Shown here piece by piece: positions 1 to 12,669 of a DNA stretch of 64,000 nucleotides (its first letter is position 1; the number at the start of each line of letters is the position of its first letter). The notes under the pieces are model-generated. The model searched no databases and was not told the DNA's origin. It saw only the letters and a list, made by a program, of their open reading frames with translations. Made by a program: the position numbers and the translations under genes. The stretch is from NCBI GenBank assembly GCA_032622095.1, contig CP136061.1:97277345-97341344 (forward strand). Direction: 5' to 3'. The stretch comes from Siphonodentalium dalli (taxonomy: Eukaryota; Mollusca; Scaphopoda; Gadilida; Siphonodentaliidae).

Positions 1-15
1 GCAGCCTGGGAACAC

Positions 16-23
16 TACATGTA
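16..23. repeat. TACATGTA palindrome, one per monomer (representative copy)
   Basis: The 8-bp perfect palindrome TACATGTA sits at bases 16-23 of a long monomer and occurs in most long and short monomers through the window. In monomers beginning GCATACATG the dyad grows to ten bases, ATACATGTAT. In the ACGTG variants the palindrome is broken. It is therefore a regularly spaced two-fold symmetric site at 31- or 22-bp steps. Whether any protein binds it is unknown; the arms are too short to form a stable cruciform on their own. Confidence 0.9.
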
Positions 24-999
24 TCTTGTTAGCAGCCTGAGAACACTACATGTATCTTGTTAGCGACCTGAGAACACTACATGTATCTTGTTAGCAGCCT
101 GAGAACACTACATGTATCTTGTTAGCAGCCTGGGAACACTACATGTATCTTGTTAGCAGCCTGAGAACACTACATGTATCTTGTTAGCTACCTGAGAACA
201 CTACATGTATCTTGTTAGCAGCCTGAGAACACTACATGTATCTTGTTAGCGACCTGAGAACACTACATGTATCTTGTTAGCAGCCTGAGAACACTACATG
301 TATCTTGTTAGCAGCCTACGTGTATCTTGTTAGCAGCCTACATGTATCTTGTTAGCAGCCTACGTGTATCTTGTTAGCAGCCTGAGAACACTACATGTAT
401 CTTGTTAGCAGCCTACGTGTATCTTGTTAGCAGCCTGAGAACACTACATGTATCTTGTTAGCAGCCTACGTGTATCTTGTTAGCAGCCTACGTGTATCTT
501 GTTAGCAGCCTGAGAACACTACATGTATCTTGTTAACAGCCTACGTGTATCTTGTTAGCAGCCTGAGAACACTACATGTATCTTGTTAGCAGCCTACGTG
601 TATCTTGTTAGCAGCCTACGTGTATCTTGTTAGCAGCCTGAGAACACTACATGTATCTTGTTAGCAGCCTACGTGTATCTTGTTAGCAGCCTGAGAACAC
701 TACATGTATCTTGTTAGCAGCCTGAGAACACTACATGTATCTTGTTAGCAGCCTGAGAACACTCCATGTATCTTGTTAGCAGCCTACATGTATCTTGTTA
801 GCAGCCTGAGAACACTACATGTATCTTGTTAGCAGCATACGTGTATCTTGTTAGCAGCCTACGTGTATCTTGTTAGCAGCCTACGTGTATCTTGTTAGCA
901 GCCTGAGAACACTACATGTATCTTGTTAGCAGCCTGAGAACACTACATGTATCTTGTTAGCAGCCTGAGAACACTACATGTATCTTGTTAGCAGCCTGA

Positions 1000-2386
1000 G
1001 AACACTACATGTATCTTGTTAGCAGCCTGAGAACACTACATGTATCTTGTTAGCAGCCTACATGTATCTTGTTAGCAGCCTACATGTATCTTGTTAGCAG
1101 CCTACATGTATCTTGTTAGCAGCCTGAGAACACTACATGTATCTTGTTAGCAGCCTACGTGTATCTTGTTAGCAGCCTGAGAACACTACATGTATCTTGT
1201 TAGCAGCCTGAGAACACTACATGTATCTTGTTAGCAGCCTGAGAACACTACAAGTATCTTGTTAGCAGCCTACATTTATCTTGTTAGCAGCCTACATGTA
1301 TCTTGTTAGCAGCCTACATGTATCTTGTTAGCAGCCTACATGTATCTTGTTAGCAGCCTGAGAACACTACATGTATCTTGTTAGCAGCCTGAGAACACTA
1401 CATGTATCTTGTTAGCAGCCTGAGAACACTACATGTATCTTGTTAGCAGCATACATGTATCTTGTTAGCAGCCTGAGAACACTACATGTATCTTGTTAGC
1501 AGCCTGAGAACACTACATGTATCTTGTTAGCAGCCTGAGAACACTACATGTATCTTGTTAGCAGCCTACGTGTATCTTGTTAGCAGCCTGAGAACACTAC
1601 ATGTATCTTGTTAGCAGCCTACGTGTATCTTGTTAGTAGCCTACGTGTATCTTGTTAGCAGCCTGCGAACACTACATGTATCTTGTTAGCAGCCTACGTG
1701 TATCTTGTTAGCAGCCTACGTGTATCTTGTTAGCAGCCTACGTGTATCTCGTTAGCAGCCTGAGAACACTACATGTATCTTGTTAGCAGCCTGAGAACAC
1801 TACATGTATCTTGTTAGCAGCCTGAGAACACTACATGTATCTTGTTAGCGACCTGAGAACACTACATGTATCTTGTTAGCAGCCTGAGAACACTACATGT
1901 ATCTTGTTAGCAGCCTACGTGTATCTTGTTAGCAGCCTACATGTATCTTGTTAGCAGCCTGAGAACACTACATGTATCTTGTTAGCAGCCTGAGAACACT
2001 ACATGTATCTTGTTAGCAGCCTGAGAACACTACATGTATCTTGTTAGCAGCATACGTGTATCTTGTTAGCAGCCTGAGAACACTACATGTATCTTGTTAG
2101 CAGCCTGAGAACACTACATGTATCTTGTTAGCAGCCTACATGTGTCTTGTTAGCAGCCTACGTGTATCTTGTTAGCAGCCTACGTGTATCTTGTTAGCAG
2201 CCTGAGAACACTACATGTATCTTGTTAGCAGCCTACGTGTATCTTGTTAGCAGCCTACGTGTATCTTGTTAGCAGCCTACGTGTATCTTGTTAGCAGCCT
2301 GAGAACACTACATGTATCTTGTTAGCAGCCTGAGAACACTACATGTATCTTGTTAGCAGCCTGAGAACACTACATGTATCTTGTTA
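1000..2386. repeat. Block paralogous to about 8,230-9,607 (offset 7,230)
   Basis: The long/short order of this block matches 8,230-9,607 with offset 7,230: the GCGACC monomer at 1,849 pairs with 9,079, and the ACATGTGTC monomer at 2,131 pairs with 9,361. Single-base markers differ more than in the 12,669 duplication. Here there are private ACAAG, ACATTT, GTAGCC and CTCGTT monomers; there, GATAGC, TATATC and TATGTG monomers. The order of lengths is therefore conserved longer than the base variants, as expected for an older duplication. Confidence 0.82.
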
Positions 2387-3789
2387 GCAGCCTGGGAACA
2401 CTACATGTATCTTGTTAGCAGCCTGAGAACACTACATGTATCTTGTTAGCTACCTGAGAACACTACATGTATCTTGTTAGCAGCCTGAGAACACTACATG
2501 TATCTTGTTAGCAGCCTGGGAACACTACATGTATCTTGTTAGCAGCCTGAGAACACTACATGTATCTTGTTAGCGACCTGAGAACACTACATGTATCTTG
2601 TTAGCAGCCTGAGAACACTACATGTATCTTGTTAGCGACCTGAGAACACTACATGTATCTTGTTAGCAGCCTGAGAACACTACATGTATCTTGTTAGCAG
2701 CCTACGTGTATCTTGTTAGCAGCCTACATGTATCTTGTTAGCAGCCTACGTGTATCTTGTTAGCAGCCTGAGAACACTACATGTATCTTGTTAGCAGCCT
2801 ACGTGTATCTTGTTAGCAGCCTGAGAACACTACATGTATCTTGTTAGCAGCCTACGTGTATCTTGTTAGCAGCCTACGTGTATCTTGTTAGCAGCCTGAG
2901 AACACTACATGTATCTTGTTAGCAGCCTACGTGTATCTTGTTAGCAGCCTGAGAACACTACATGTATCTTGTTAGCAGCCTACGTGTATCTTGTTAGCAG
3001 CCTACGTGTATCTTGTTAGCAGCCTGAGAACACTACATGTATCTTGTTAGCAGCCTACGTGTATCTTGTTAGCAGCCTGAGAACACTACATGTATCTTGT
3101 TAGCAGCCTGAGAACACTACATGTATCTTGTTAGCAGCCTGAGAACACTCCATGTATCTTGTTAGCAGCCTACATGTATCTTGTTAGCAGCCTGAGAACA
3201 CTACATGTATCTTGTTAGCAGCATACGTGTATCTTGTTAGCAGCCTACGTGTATCTTGTTAGCAGCCTACGTGTATCTTGTTAGCAGCCTGAGAACACTA
3301 CATGTATCTTGTTAGCAGCCTGAGAACACTACATGTATCTTGTTAGCAGCCTACATGTATCTTGTTAGCAGCCTGAGAACACTACATGTATCTTGCTAGC
3401 AGCCTACGTGTATCTTGTTAGCAGCCTGAGAACACTACATGTATCTTGTTAGCAGCCTACATGTATCTTGTTAGCAGCCTGAGAACACTACATGTATCTT
3501 GTTAGCAGACTGAGAACACTACATGTATCTTGTTAGCAGCCTGAGAACACTACATGTATCTTGTTAGCAGCCTGAGAACACTACATGTATCTTGTTAGCA
3601 GCCTGAGAACACTACATGTATCTTGTTAGCAGCCTGAGAACACTACATGTATCTTGTTAGCAGCCTGAGAACACTACATGTATCTTGTTAGCAGCCTACA
3701 TGTATCTTGTTAGCAGCCTGAGAACACTACATGTATCTTGTTAGCAGCCTGAGAACACTACATGTATCTTGTTAGCAGCCTGAGAACAC

Positions 3790-4240
3790 TACATGTATCC
3801 TGTTAGCAGCCTGAGAACACTACATGTATCTTGTTAGCAGCCTACATGTATCTTGTTAGCAGCCTGAGAACACTACATGTATCTTGTTAGCAGCCTGAGA
3901 ACACTACATGTATCTTGTTAGCAGCCTGAGAACACTACATGTATCCTGTTAGCAGCCTGAGAACACTACATGTATCTTGTTAGCAGCCTACATGTATCTT
4001 GTTAGCAGCCTACATGTATCCTGTTAGCAGCCTGAGAACACTACATGTATCTTGTTAGCAGCCTGAGAACACTACATGTATCTTGTTAGCAGCCTGAGAA
4101 CACTACATGTATCCTGTTAGCAGCCTGAGAACACTACATGTATCTTGTTAGCAGCCTGAGAACACTACATGTATCCTGTTAGCAGCCTGAGAACACTACA
4201 TGTATCTTGTTAGCAGCCTACATGTATCCTGTTAGCAGCC
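3790..4240. repeat. Cluster of TATCCTG-variant monomers
   Basis: Six monomers within about 450 bases end in TATCCTGTTA instead of TATCTTGTTA. They are spaced every few monomers rather than adjacent, so a multi-monomer unit carrying one such variant was itself amplified. The same six recur at about 16,460-16,905, as expected from the 12,669-bp duplication. Elsewhere the TATCCTG form is sparse, appearing mainly after the GCGGCC short monomers (as TGTCCTG) and singly, for example near 30,975. Confidence 0.8.
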
Positions 4241-4393
4241 TGAGAACACTACATGTATCTTGTTAGCAGCCTGAGAACACTACATGTATCTTGTTAGCAG
4301 CCCGAGAACACTCCATGTATCTTGTTAGCAGCCTACATGTATCTTGTTAGCAGCCTACATGTATCTTGTTAGCAGCCTACATGTATCTTGTTA

Positions 4394-4636
4394 GCAGCCT
4401 GAGAACACTACATGTATCTTGTTAGCAGCCTACATGTATCTTGTTAGCAGCCTGAGAACACTACATGTATCTTGTTAGCAGCCTACATGTATCTTGTTAG
4501 CAGCCTGAGAACACTACATGTATCTTGTTAGCAGCCTACATGTATCTTGTTAGCAGCCTGAGAACACTACATGTATCTTGTTAGCAGCCTACATGTATCT
4601 TGTTAGCAGCCTGAGAACACTACATGTATCTTGTTA
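4394..4636. repeat. Long-short dimer run (53-bp period), LSLSLSLSL
   Basis: Nine monomers alternate strictly long and short, giving four 53-bp dimers plus a final long unit: 4 x 53 + 31 = 243 bases, which fits exactly. It is followed by a GCAGCATGAG long monomer. Copies lie at 17,063-17,305 (offset 12,669) and 31,756-31,998 (offset 27,362), so the run serves as a landmark shared by three paralogous blocks. Confidence 0.92.
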
Positions 4637-7569
4637 GCAGCATGAGAACACTACATGTATCTTGTTAGCAGCCTACGTGTATCTTGTTAGCAGCCTGAGA
4701 ACACTACATATATCTTGTTAGCAGCCTGAGAACACTACATGTATCTTGTTAGCAGCCTACGTGTATCTTGTTAGCAGCCTGAGAACACTACATGTATCTT
4801 GTTAGCAGCCTGAGAACACTACATGTATCTTGTTAGCAGCCTACGTGTATCTTGTTAGCAGCCTGAGAACACTACATGTATCTTGTTAGCAGCCTGAGAA
4901 CACTACATGTATCTTGTTAGCAGCATGAGAACACTACATGTATCTTGTTAGCAGCCTACATGTATCTTGTTAGCAGCCTACGTGTATCTTGTTAGCAGCC
5001 TGAGAACACTACATGTATCTTGTTAGCAGCCTGAGAACACTACATGTATCTTGTTAGCAGCCTACATGTATCTTGTTAGCAGCATGAGAACACTACATGT
5101 ATCTTGTTAGCAGCCTGAGAACACTACATGTATCTTGTTAGCAGCCTACGTGTATCTTGTTAGCAGCCTGAGAACACTACATGTATCTTGTTAGCAGCCT
5201 GAGAATACTACATGTATCTTGTTAGCAGCCTGAGAACACTACATGTATCTTGTTAGCAGCATGAGAACACTACATGTATCTTGTTAGCAGCCTACATGTA
5301 TCTTGTTAGAAGCCTACGTGTATCTTGTTAGCAGCCTGAGAACACTACATGTATCTTGTTAGCAGCCTGAGAACACTACATGTATCTTGTTAGCAGCCTG
5401 AGAACACTACATGTATCTTGTTAGCAGCATGAGAACACTACATGTATCTTGTTAGCAGCCTACATGTATCTTGTTAGCAGCCTACGTGTATCTTGTTAGC
5501 AGCCTGAGAACACTACATGTATCTTGTTAGCTGCCTGAGAACACTACATGTATCTTGTTAGCAGCCTACGTGTATCTTGTTAGCAGCCTGAGAACACTAC
5601 ATGTATCTTGTTAGCAGCCTGAGAACACTACATGTATCTTGTTAGCAGCCTGAGAACAATACATGTATCTTGTTAGCAGCATACATGTATCTTGTTAGCA
5701 GCCTACATGTATCTTGTTAGCGGCCTACATGTGTCCTGTTAGCAGCCTGAGAACACTACATGTATCTTGTTAGCAGCCTGAGAACACTACATGTATCTTG
5801 TTAGCAGCCTGAGAACACTACATGTATCTTGTTAACAGCCTGAGAACACTACATGTATCTTGTTAGCAGCATACATGTATCTTGTTAGCAGCCTACATGT
5901 ATCTTGTTAGCAGCCTACATGTGTCTTGTTAGCAGCCTGAGAACACTACATGTATCTTGTTAGCAGCCTGAGAACACTACATGTATCTTGTTAGCAGCCT
6001 GAGAACACTACATGTATCTTGTTAGCAGCATACAGGTATCTTGTTAGCAGCCTACATGTATCCTGTTAGCAGCCTGAGAACACTACATGTATCTTGTTAG
6101 CAGCCTGAGAACACTATATGTATCTTGTTAGCAGCCTGAGAACACTACATGTATCTTGTTAGCAGCATGAGAACACTACATGTATCTTGTTAGCAGCATA
6201 CATGTATCTTGTTAGCAGCCTACATGTATCTTGTTAGCAGCCTACATGTGTCTTGTTAGCAGCCTGAGAACACTACATGTATCTTGTTAGCAGCCTGAGA
6301 ACACTACATGTATCTTGTTAGCAGCCTGAGAACACTACATGTATCTTGTTAGCAGCATACATGTATCTTGTTAGCAGCCTACATGTATCTTGTTAGCGGC
6401 CTACATGTGTCCTGTTAGCAGCCTGAGAACACTACATGTATCTTGTTAGCAGCCTGAGAACACTATATGTATCTTGTTAGCAGCCTGAGAACACTACATG
6501 TATCTTGTTAGCAGCATGAGAACACTACATGTATCTTGTTAGCAGCCTACATGTATCTTGTTAGCAGCCTACATGTATCTTGTTAGAAGCCTACATGTAT
6601 CTTGTTAGCAGCCTACATGTATCTTGTTAGCAGCCTACGTGTATCTTGTTAGCAGCCTGAGAACACTACATGTATCTTGTTAGCAGCCTGAGAACACTAC
6701 ATGTGTCTTGTTAGCAGCACGAGAACACTGCATGTATCTTGTTAGCAGCCTGAGAACACTACATGTATCTTGTTATCAGCCTACATGTATCTTGTTAGCA
6801 GCCTACATGTATCTTGTTAGAATCCTACATGTATCTTGTTAGCAGCCTACATGTATCTTGTTAGCAGCCGACGTGTATCTCGTTAGCAGCCTACATGTGT
6901 CTTGTTAGCATCATGAGAACATTACATGTATCTTGTTAGCAGCCTGAGAACACTACATGTATCTTGTTAGCAGCCTGAGAACACTACATGTATCTTGTTA
7001 GCAGCATACATGTATCTTGTTAGCAGCATACATGTGTCTTGTTAGCAGCCTGAGAACACTATATGTATCTTGTTAGCAGCCTACATGTATCTTGTTAGCA
7101 GCCTAAATGTGTCTTGTTAGCAGCCTGAGAACACTACATGTATCTTGTTAGCAGCATGATAACACTACATGTATCTTGTTAGCAGCCTGAGAACACTACA
7201 TGTATCTTGTTAGCAGCCTGAGAACACTACATGTATCTTGTTAGCAGCCTGAGAACACTACATGTATCTTGTTAGCAGCCTGAGAACACTACATGTATCT
7301 TGTTAGCAGCCTGAGAACACTACATGTATCTTGTTAGCAGCCTGAGAACACTACATGTATCTTGTTAGCAGCCTACATGTATCTTGTTAGAAGCCTACAT
7401 GTATCTTGTTAGCAGCCTACATGTATCTTGTTAGTAGGCTACGTGTATCTTGTTAGCAGCCTACTTGTGTCTTGTTAGCAGCACGAGAACACTACATATA
7501 TCTTGTTAGCAGCCTGAGAACACTACATGTATCTTGTTAGCAGCCTGATAACACTATATGTATCTTGTT

Positions 7570-9607
7570 AGCAGCCTGAGAACACTACATGTATCTTGTT
7601 AGCAGCCTGAGAACACTACATGTATCTTGTTAGCAGCCTGAGAACACTACATGTATCTTGTTAGCAGCCTACATGTATCTTGTTAGCAGCCTACGTGTAT
7701 CTTGTTAGCAGCCTGAGAACACTACTTGTATCTTGTTAGCAGCCTGAGAACACTACATGTATCTTGTTAGCAGCCTGAGAACACTACATGTATCTTGTTA
7801 GCAGCCTGAGAACACTACATGTATCTTGTTAGCAGCCTGAGAACACTACATGTATCTTGTTAGCAGCCTGAGAACACTACATGTATCTTGTTAGCAGCCT
7901 ACATGTATCTTGTTAGCAGCCTACGTGTATCTTGTTAGCAGCCTGAGAACACTACATGTATCTTGTTAGCAGCCTGAGAACACTACATGTATCTTGTTAG
8001 CAGCCTGAGAACACTACATGTATCTTGTTAGCAGCCTGAGAACACTACATGTATCTTGTTAGCAGCCTACATGTATCTTGTTAGCAGCCTACATGTATCT
8101 TGTTAGCAGCCTACATGTATCTTGTTAGCAGCCTGAGAACACTACATGTATCTTGTTAGCAGCCTGAGAACACTACATGTATCTTGTTAGCAGCCTGAGA
8201 ACACTACATGTATCTTGTTAGCAGCCTGAGAACACTACATGTATCTTGATAGCAGCCTGAGAACACTACATGTATCTTGTTAGCAGCCTACATGTATCTT
8301 GTTAGCAGCCTACATGTATCTTGTTAGCAGCCTACATGTATCTTGTTAGCAGCCTGAGAACACTACATGTATCTTGTTAGTAGCCTACGTGTATCTTGTT
8401 AGCAGCCTGAGAACACTACATGTATCTTGTTAGCAGCCTGAGAACACTACATGTATCTTGTTAGCAGCCTGAGAACACTACATGTATCTTGTTAGCAGCC
8501 TACATGTATCTTGTTAGCAGCCTACATGTATCTTGTTAGCAGCCTACATGTATCTTGTTAGCAGCCTACATGTATCTTGTTAGCAGCCTGAGAACACTAC
8601 ATGTATCTTGTTAGCAGCCTGAGAACACTACATGTATCTTGTTAGCAGCCTGAGAACACTACATGTATCTTGTTAGCAGCCTACATGTATCTTGTTAGCA
8701 GCCTGAGAACACTACATGTATCTTGTTAGCAGCCTGAGAACACTACATGTATCTTGTTAGCAGCCTGAGAACACTACATGTATCTTGTTAGCAGCCTACG
8801 TGTATCTTGTTAGCAGCCTGAGAACACTACATGTATCTTGTTAGCAGCCTACGTGTATCTTGTTAGCAGCCTACGTGTATCTTGTTAGCAGCCTGAGAAC
8901 ACTACATGTATCTTGTTAGCAGCCTACGTATATCTTGTTAGCAGCCTACGTGTATCTTGTTAGCAGCCTACGTGTATCTTGTTAGCAGCCTGAGAACACT
9001 ACATGTATCTTGTTAGCAGCCTGAGAACACTACATGTATCTTGTTAGCAGCCTGAGAACACTACATGTATCTTGTTAGCGACCTGAGAACACTACATGTA
9101 TCTTGTTAGCAGCCTGAGAACACTACATGTATCTTGTTAGCAGCCTACGTGTATCTTGTTAGCAGCCTACATGTATCTTGTTAGCAGCCTGAGAACACTA
9201 CATGTATCTTGTTAGCAGCCTGAGAACACTACATGTATCTTGTTAGCAGCCTGAGAACACTACATGTATCTTGTTAGCAGCCTATGTGTATCTTGTTAGC
9301 AGCCTGAGAACACTACATGTATCTTGTTAGCAGCCTGAGAACACTACATGTATCTTGTTAGCAGCCTACATGTGTCTTGTTAGCAGCCTACGTGTATCTT
9401 GTTAGCAGCCTACGTGTATCTTGTTAGCAGCCTGAGAACGCTACATGTATCTTGTTAGCAGCCTACGTGTATCTTGTTAGCAGCCTACGTGTATCTTGTT
9501 AGCAGCCTACGTGTATCTTGTTAGCAGCCTGAGAACACTACATGTATCTTGTTAGCAGCCTGAGAACACTACATGTATCTTGTTAGCAGCCTGAGAACAC
9601 TACATGT
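7570..9607. repeat. Nested duplication, copy 1 (offset 3,053)
   Basis: This block repeats at about 10,623-12,660 with a constant 3,053-base offset. Paired markers: a GATAGC junction near 8,248 and 11,301; CCTATGTG at 9,281 and 12,334; an AACGCT long monomer near 9,438 and 12,491; a TACGTATATC short monomer near 8,929 and 11,982. Copy 1 is followed by ordinary short monomers. Copy 2 runs directly into the large second copy beginning at 12,670, so the junction at about 12,660-12,670 is a recombination breakpoint. Confidence 0.9.
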
Positions 9608-10181
9608 ATCTTGTTAGCAGCCTACGTGTATCTTGTTAGCAGCCTACATGTATCTTGTTAGCAGCCTACATGTATCTTGTTAGCAGCCTGAGAACACTAC
9701 ATGTATCTTGTTAGCAGCCTACATGTATCTTGTTAGCAGCCTACGTGTATCTTGTTAGCAGCCTGAGAACACTACATGTATCTTGTTAGCAGCCTGAGAA
9801 CACTACATGTATCTTGTTAGCAGCCTGAGAACACTACATGTATCTTGTTAGCAGCCTACGTGTATCTTGTTAGCAGCCTACATGTATCTTGTTAGCAGCC
9901 TGAGAACACTACATGTATCTTGTTAGCAGCCTACGTGTATCTTGTTAGCAGCCTGAGAACACTACATGTATCTTGTTAGCAGCCTACGTGTATCTTGTTA
10001 GCAGCCTACATGTATCTTGTTAGCAGCCTACATGTATCTTGTTAGCAGCCTACGTGTATCTTGTTAGCAGCCTACGTGTATCTTGTTAGCAGCCTGAGAA
10101 CACTACATGTATCTTGTTAGCAGCCTGAGAACACTACATGTATCTTGTTAGCAGCCTGAGAACACTACATGTATCTTGTTA

Positions 10182-10994
10182 GCAGCCTACATGTATCTTG
10201 TTAGCAGCCTACGTGTATCTTGTTAGCAGCCTGAGAACACTACATGTATCTTGTTAGCAGCCTGAGAACACTACATGTATCTTGTTAGCAGCCTGAGAAC
10301 ACTACGTGTATCTTGTTAGCAGCCTGAGAACACTACATGTATCTTGTTAGCAGCCTGAGAACACTACATGTATCTTGTTAGCAGCCTACATGTATCTTGT
10401 TAGCAGCCTACGTGTATCTTGTTAGCAGCCTGAGAACACTACATGTATCTTGTTAGCAGCCTGAGAACACTACATGTATCTTGTTAGCAGCCTGAGAACA
10501 CTACATGTATCTTGTTAGCAGCCTACATGTATCTTGTTAGCAGCCTACGTGTATCTTGTTAGCAGCCTGAGAACACTACATGTATCTTGTTAGCAGCCTG
10601 AGAACACTACATGTATCTTGTTAGCAGCCTGAGAACACTACATGTATCTTGTTAGCAGCCTGAGAACACTACATGTATCTTGTTAGCAGCCTGAGAACAC
10701 TACATGTATCTTGTTAGCAGCCTACATGTATCTTGTTAGCAGCCTACGTGTATCTTGTTAGCAGCCTGAGAACACTACATGTATCTTGTTAGCAGCCTGA
10801 GAACACTACATGTATCTTGTTAGCAGCCTGAGAACACTACATGTATCTTGTTAGCAGCCTGAGAACACTACATGTATCTTGTTAGCAGCCTGAGAACACT
10901 ACATGTATCTTGTTAGCAGCCTGAGAACACTACATGTATCTTGTTAGCAGCCTACATGTATCTTGTTAGCAGCCTACGTGTATCTTGTTAGCAG
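10182..10994. repeat. L(n)-S-S higher-order run
   Basis: Pairs of short monomers, always ACATG then ACGTG, are separated by runs of long ones. The ACATG short units (at CCTAC) lie at 10,186, 10,385, 10,522, 10,721 and 10,951, giving spacings of 199, 137, 199 and 230 bases. These equal 5L+2S, 3L+2S, 5L+2S and 6L+2S. The two-short cassette is thus constant while the number of long units varies, as expected if unequal exchange acts mainly within runs of identical long units. Confidence 0.85.
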
Positions 10995-12660
10995 CCTGAG
11001 AACACTACATGTATCTTGTTAGCAGCCTGAGAACACTACATGTATCTTGTTAGCAGCCTGAGAACACTACATGTATCTTGTTAGCAGCCTGAGAACACTA
11101 CATGTATCTTGTTAGCAGCCTACATGTATCTTGTTAGCAGCCTACATGTATCTTGTTAGCAGCCTACATGTATCTTGTTAGCAGCCTGAGAACACTACAT
11201 GTATCTTGTTAGCAGCCTGAGAACACTACATGTATCTTGTTAGCAGCCTGAGAACACTACATGTATCTTGTTAGCAGCCTGAGAACACTACATGTATCTT
11301 GATAGCAGCCTGAGAACACTACATGTATCTTGTTAGCAGCCTACATGTATCTTGTTAGCAGCCTACATGTATCTTGTTAGCAGCCTACATGTATCTTGTT
11401 AGCAGCCTGAGAACACTACATGTATCTTGTTAGTAGCCTACGTGTATCTTGTTAGCAGCCTGAGAACACTACATGTATCTTGTTAGCAGCCTGAGAACAC
11501 TACATGTATCTTGTTAGCAGCCTGAGAACACTACATGTATCTTGTTAGCAGCCTACATGTATCTTGTTAGCAGCCTACATGTATCTTGTTAGCAGCCTAC
11601 ATGTATCTTGTTAGCAGCCTACATGTATCTTGTTAGCAGCCTGAGAACACTACATGTATCTTGTTAGCAGCCTGAGAACACTACATGTATCTTGTTAGCA
11701 GCCTGAGAACACTACATGTATCTTGTTAGCAGCCTACATGTATCTTGTTAGCAGCCTGAGAACACTACATGTATCTTGTTAGCAGCCTGAGAACACTACA
11801 TGTATCTTGTTAGCAGCCTGAGAACACTACATGTATCTTGTTAGCAGCCTACGTGTATCTTGTTAGCAGCCTGAGAACACTACATGTATCTTGTTAGCAG
11901 CCTACGTGTATCTTGTTAGCAGCCTACGTGTATCTTGTTAGCAGCCTGAGAACACTACATGTATCTTGTTAGCAGCCTACGTATATCTTGTTAGCAGCCT
12001 ACGTGTATCTTGTTAGCAGCCTACGTGTATCTTGTTAGCAGCCTGAGAACACTACATGTATCTTGTTAGCAGCCTGAGAACACTACATGTATCTTGTTAG
12101 CAGCCTGAGAACACTACATGTATCTTGTTAGCGACCTGAGAACACTACATGTATCTTGTTAGCAGCCTGAGAACACTACATGTATCTTGTTAGCAGCCTA
12201 CGTGTATCTTGTTAGCAGCCTACATGTATCTTGTTAGCAGCCTGAGAACACTACATGTATCTTGTTAGCAGCCTGAGAACACTACATGTATCTTGTTAGC
12301 AGCCTGAGAACACTACATGTATCTTGTTAGCAGCCTATGTGTATCTTGTTAGCAGCCTGAGAACACTACATGTATCTTGTTAGCAGCCTGAGAACACTAC
12401 ATGTATCTTGTTAGCAGCCTACATGTGTCTTGTTAGCAGCCTACGTGTATCTTGTTAGCAGCCTACGTGTATCTTGTTAGCAGCCTGAGAACGCTACATG
12501 TATCTTGTTAGCAGCCTACGTGTATCTTGTTAGCAGCCTACGTGTATCTTGTTAGCAGCCTACGTGTATCTTGTTAGCAGCCTGAGAACACTACATGTAT
12601 CTTGTTAGCAGCCTGAGAACACTACATGTATCTTGTTAGCAGCCTGAGAACACTACATGT
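10623..12660. repeat. Nested duplication, copy 2 (offset 3,053)
   Basis: This is the second copy of 7,570-9,607 in the same orientation, with all the listed rare markers preserved. Its left edge merges into an L-rich stretch with S-S pairs and cannot be fixed to better than a few monomers. Its right edge at about 12,660 meets the GCAGCCTGGG monomer that also begins at base 1 and at base 2,387. Confidence 0.9.
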
Positions 12661-12669
12661 ATCTTGTTA

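Larger units (their letters stand above)
1..3345. repeat. Nested 2,386-bp-offset duplication (1-960 and 2,387-3,345)
   Basis: The monomer order at 1-960 recurs at 2,387-3,345 (for example the rare ACTCCATG monomer at 761 and 3,147). The match includes GGG, GCGACC and GCTACC markers near the left end, with GCGACC and GCTACC swapped between two positions, which suggests exchange between copies after duplication. After about 3,345 the two copies diverge. The same pair exists inside the second large copy at 12,670 and 15,056, so the 2,386-bp event is older than the 12,669-bp one. Confidence 0.88.
1..7594. repeat. Segmental duplication, copy 1 (offset 12,669)
   Basis: The order of long and short monomers and the rare variants recur at 12,670-20,263 with a constant offset of 12,669 bases. 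Checks that hold: GCAGCCTGGG at 1 and 12,670; GCTGCCTGAG near 5,530 and 18,199; TGATAACACTATATG near 7,544 and 20,213. No length change accumulates across about 7.6 kb. Differences seen are single bases, such as ACATATATC near 4,709 and 7,498 in this copy only, CTTATT near 17,470 in the other copy only, and ACATG/ACGTG near 6,607 versus 19,276. The true left end may lie outside the window. Confidence 0.93.

Noticed and set aside
19-63. Recurrent ATG-started mini-ORF of 14 codons in each long-long pair
   Set aside because: It arises automatically from the monomer (ATG in ACATGTA to TAG two joints later), occurs in any run of two long monomers, and has no promoter or ribosome-site context. It is an arithmetic by-product.
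7428-7445. Hairpin or terminator at GTAGGCTAC
   Set aside because: Only four-base arms around one base, part of a base-substituted monomer that recurs as a duplication marker. No stable stem and no T-tract with gene context.
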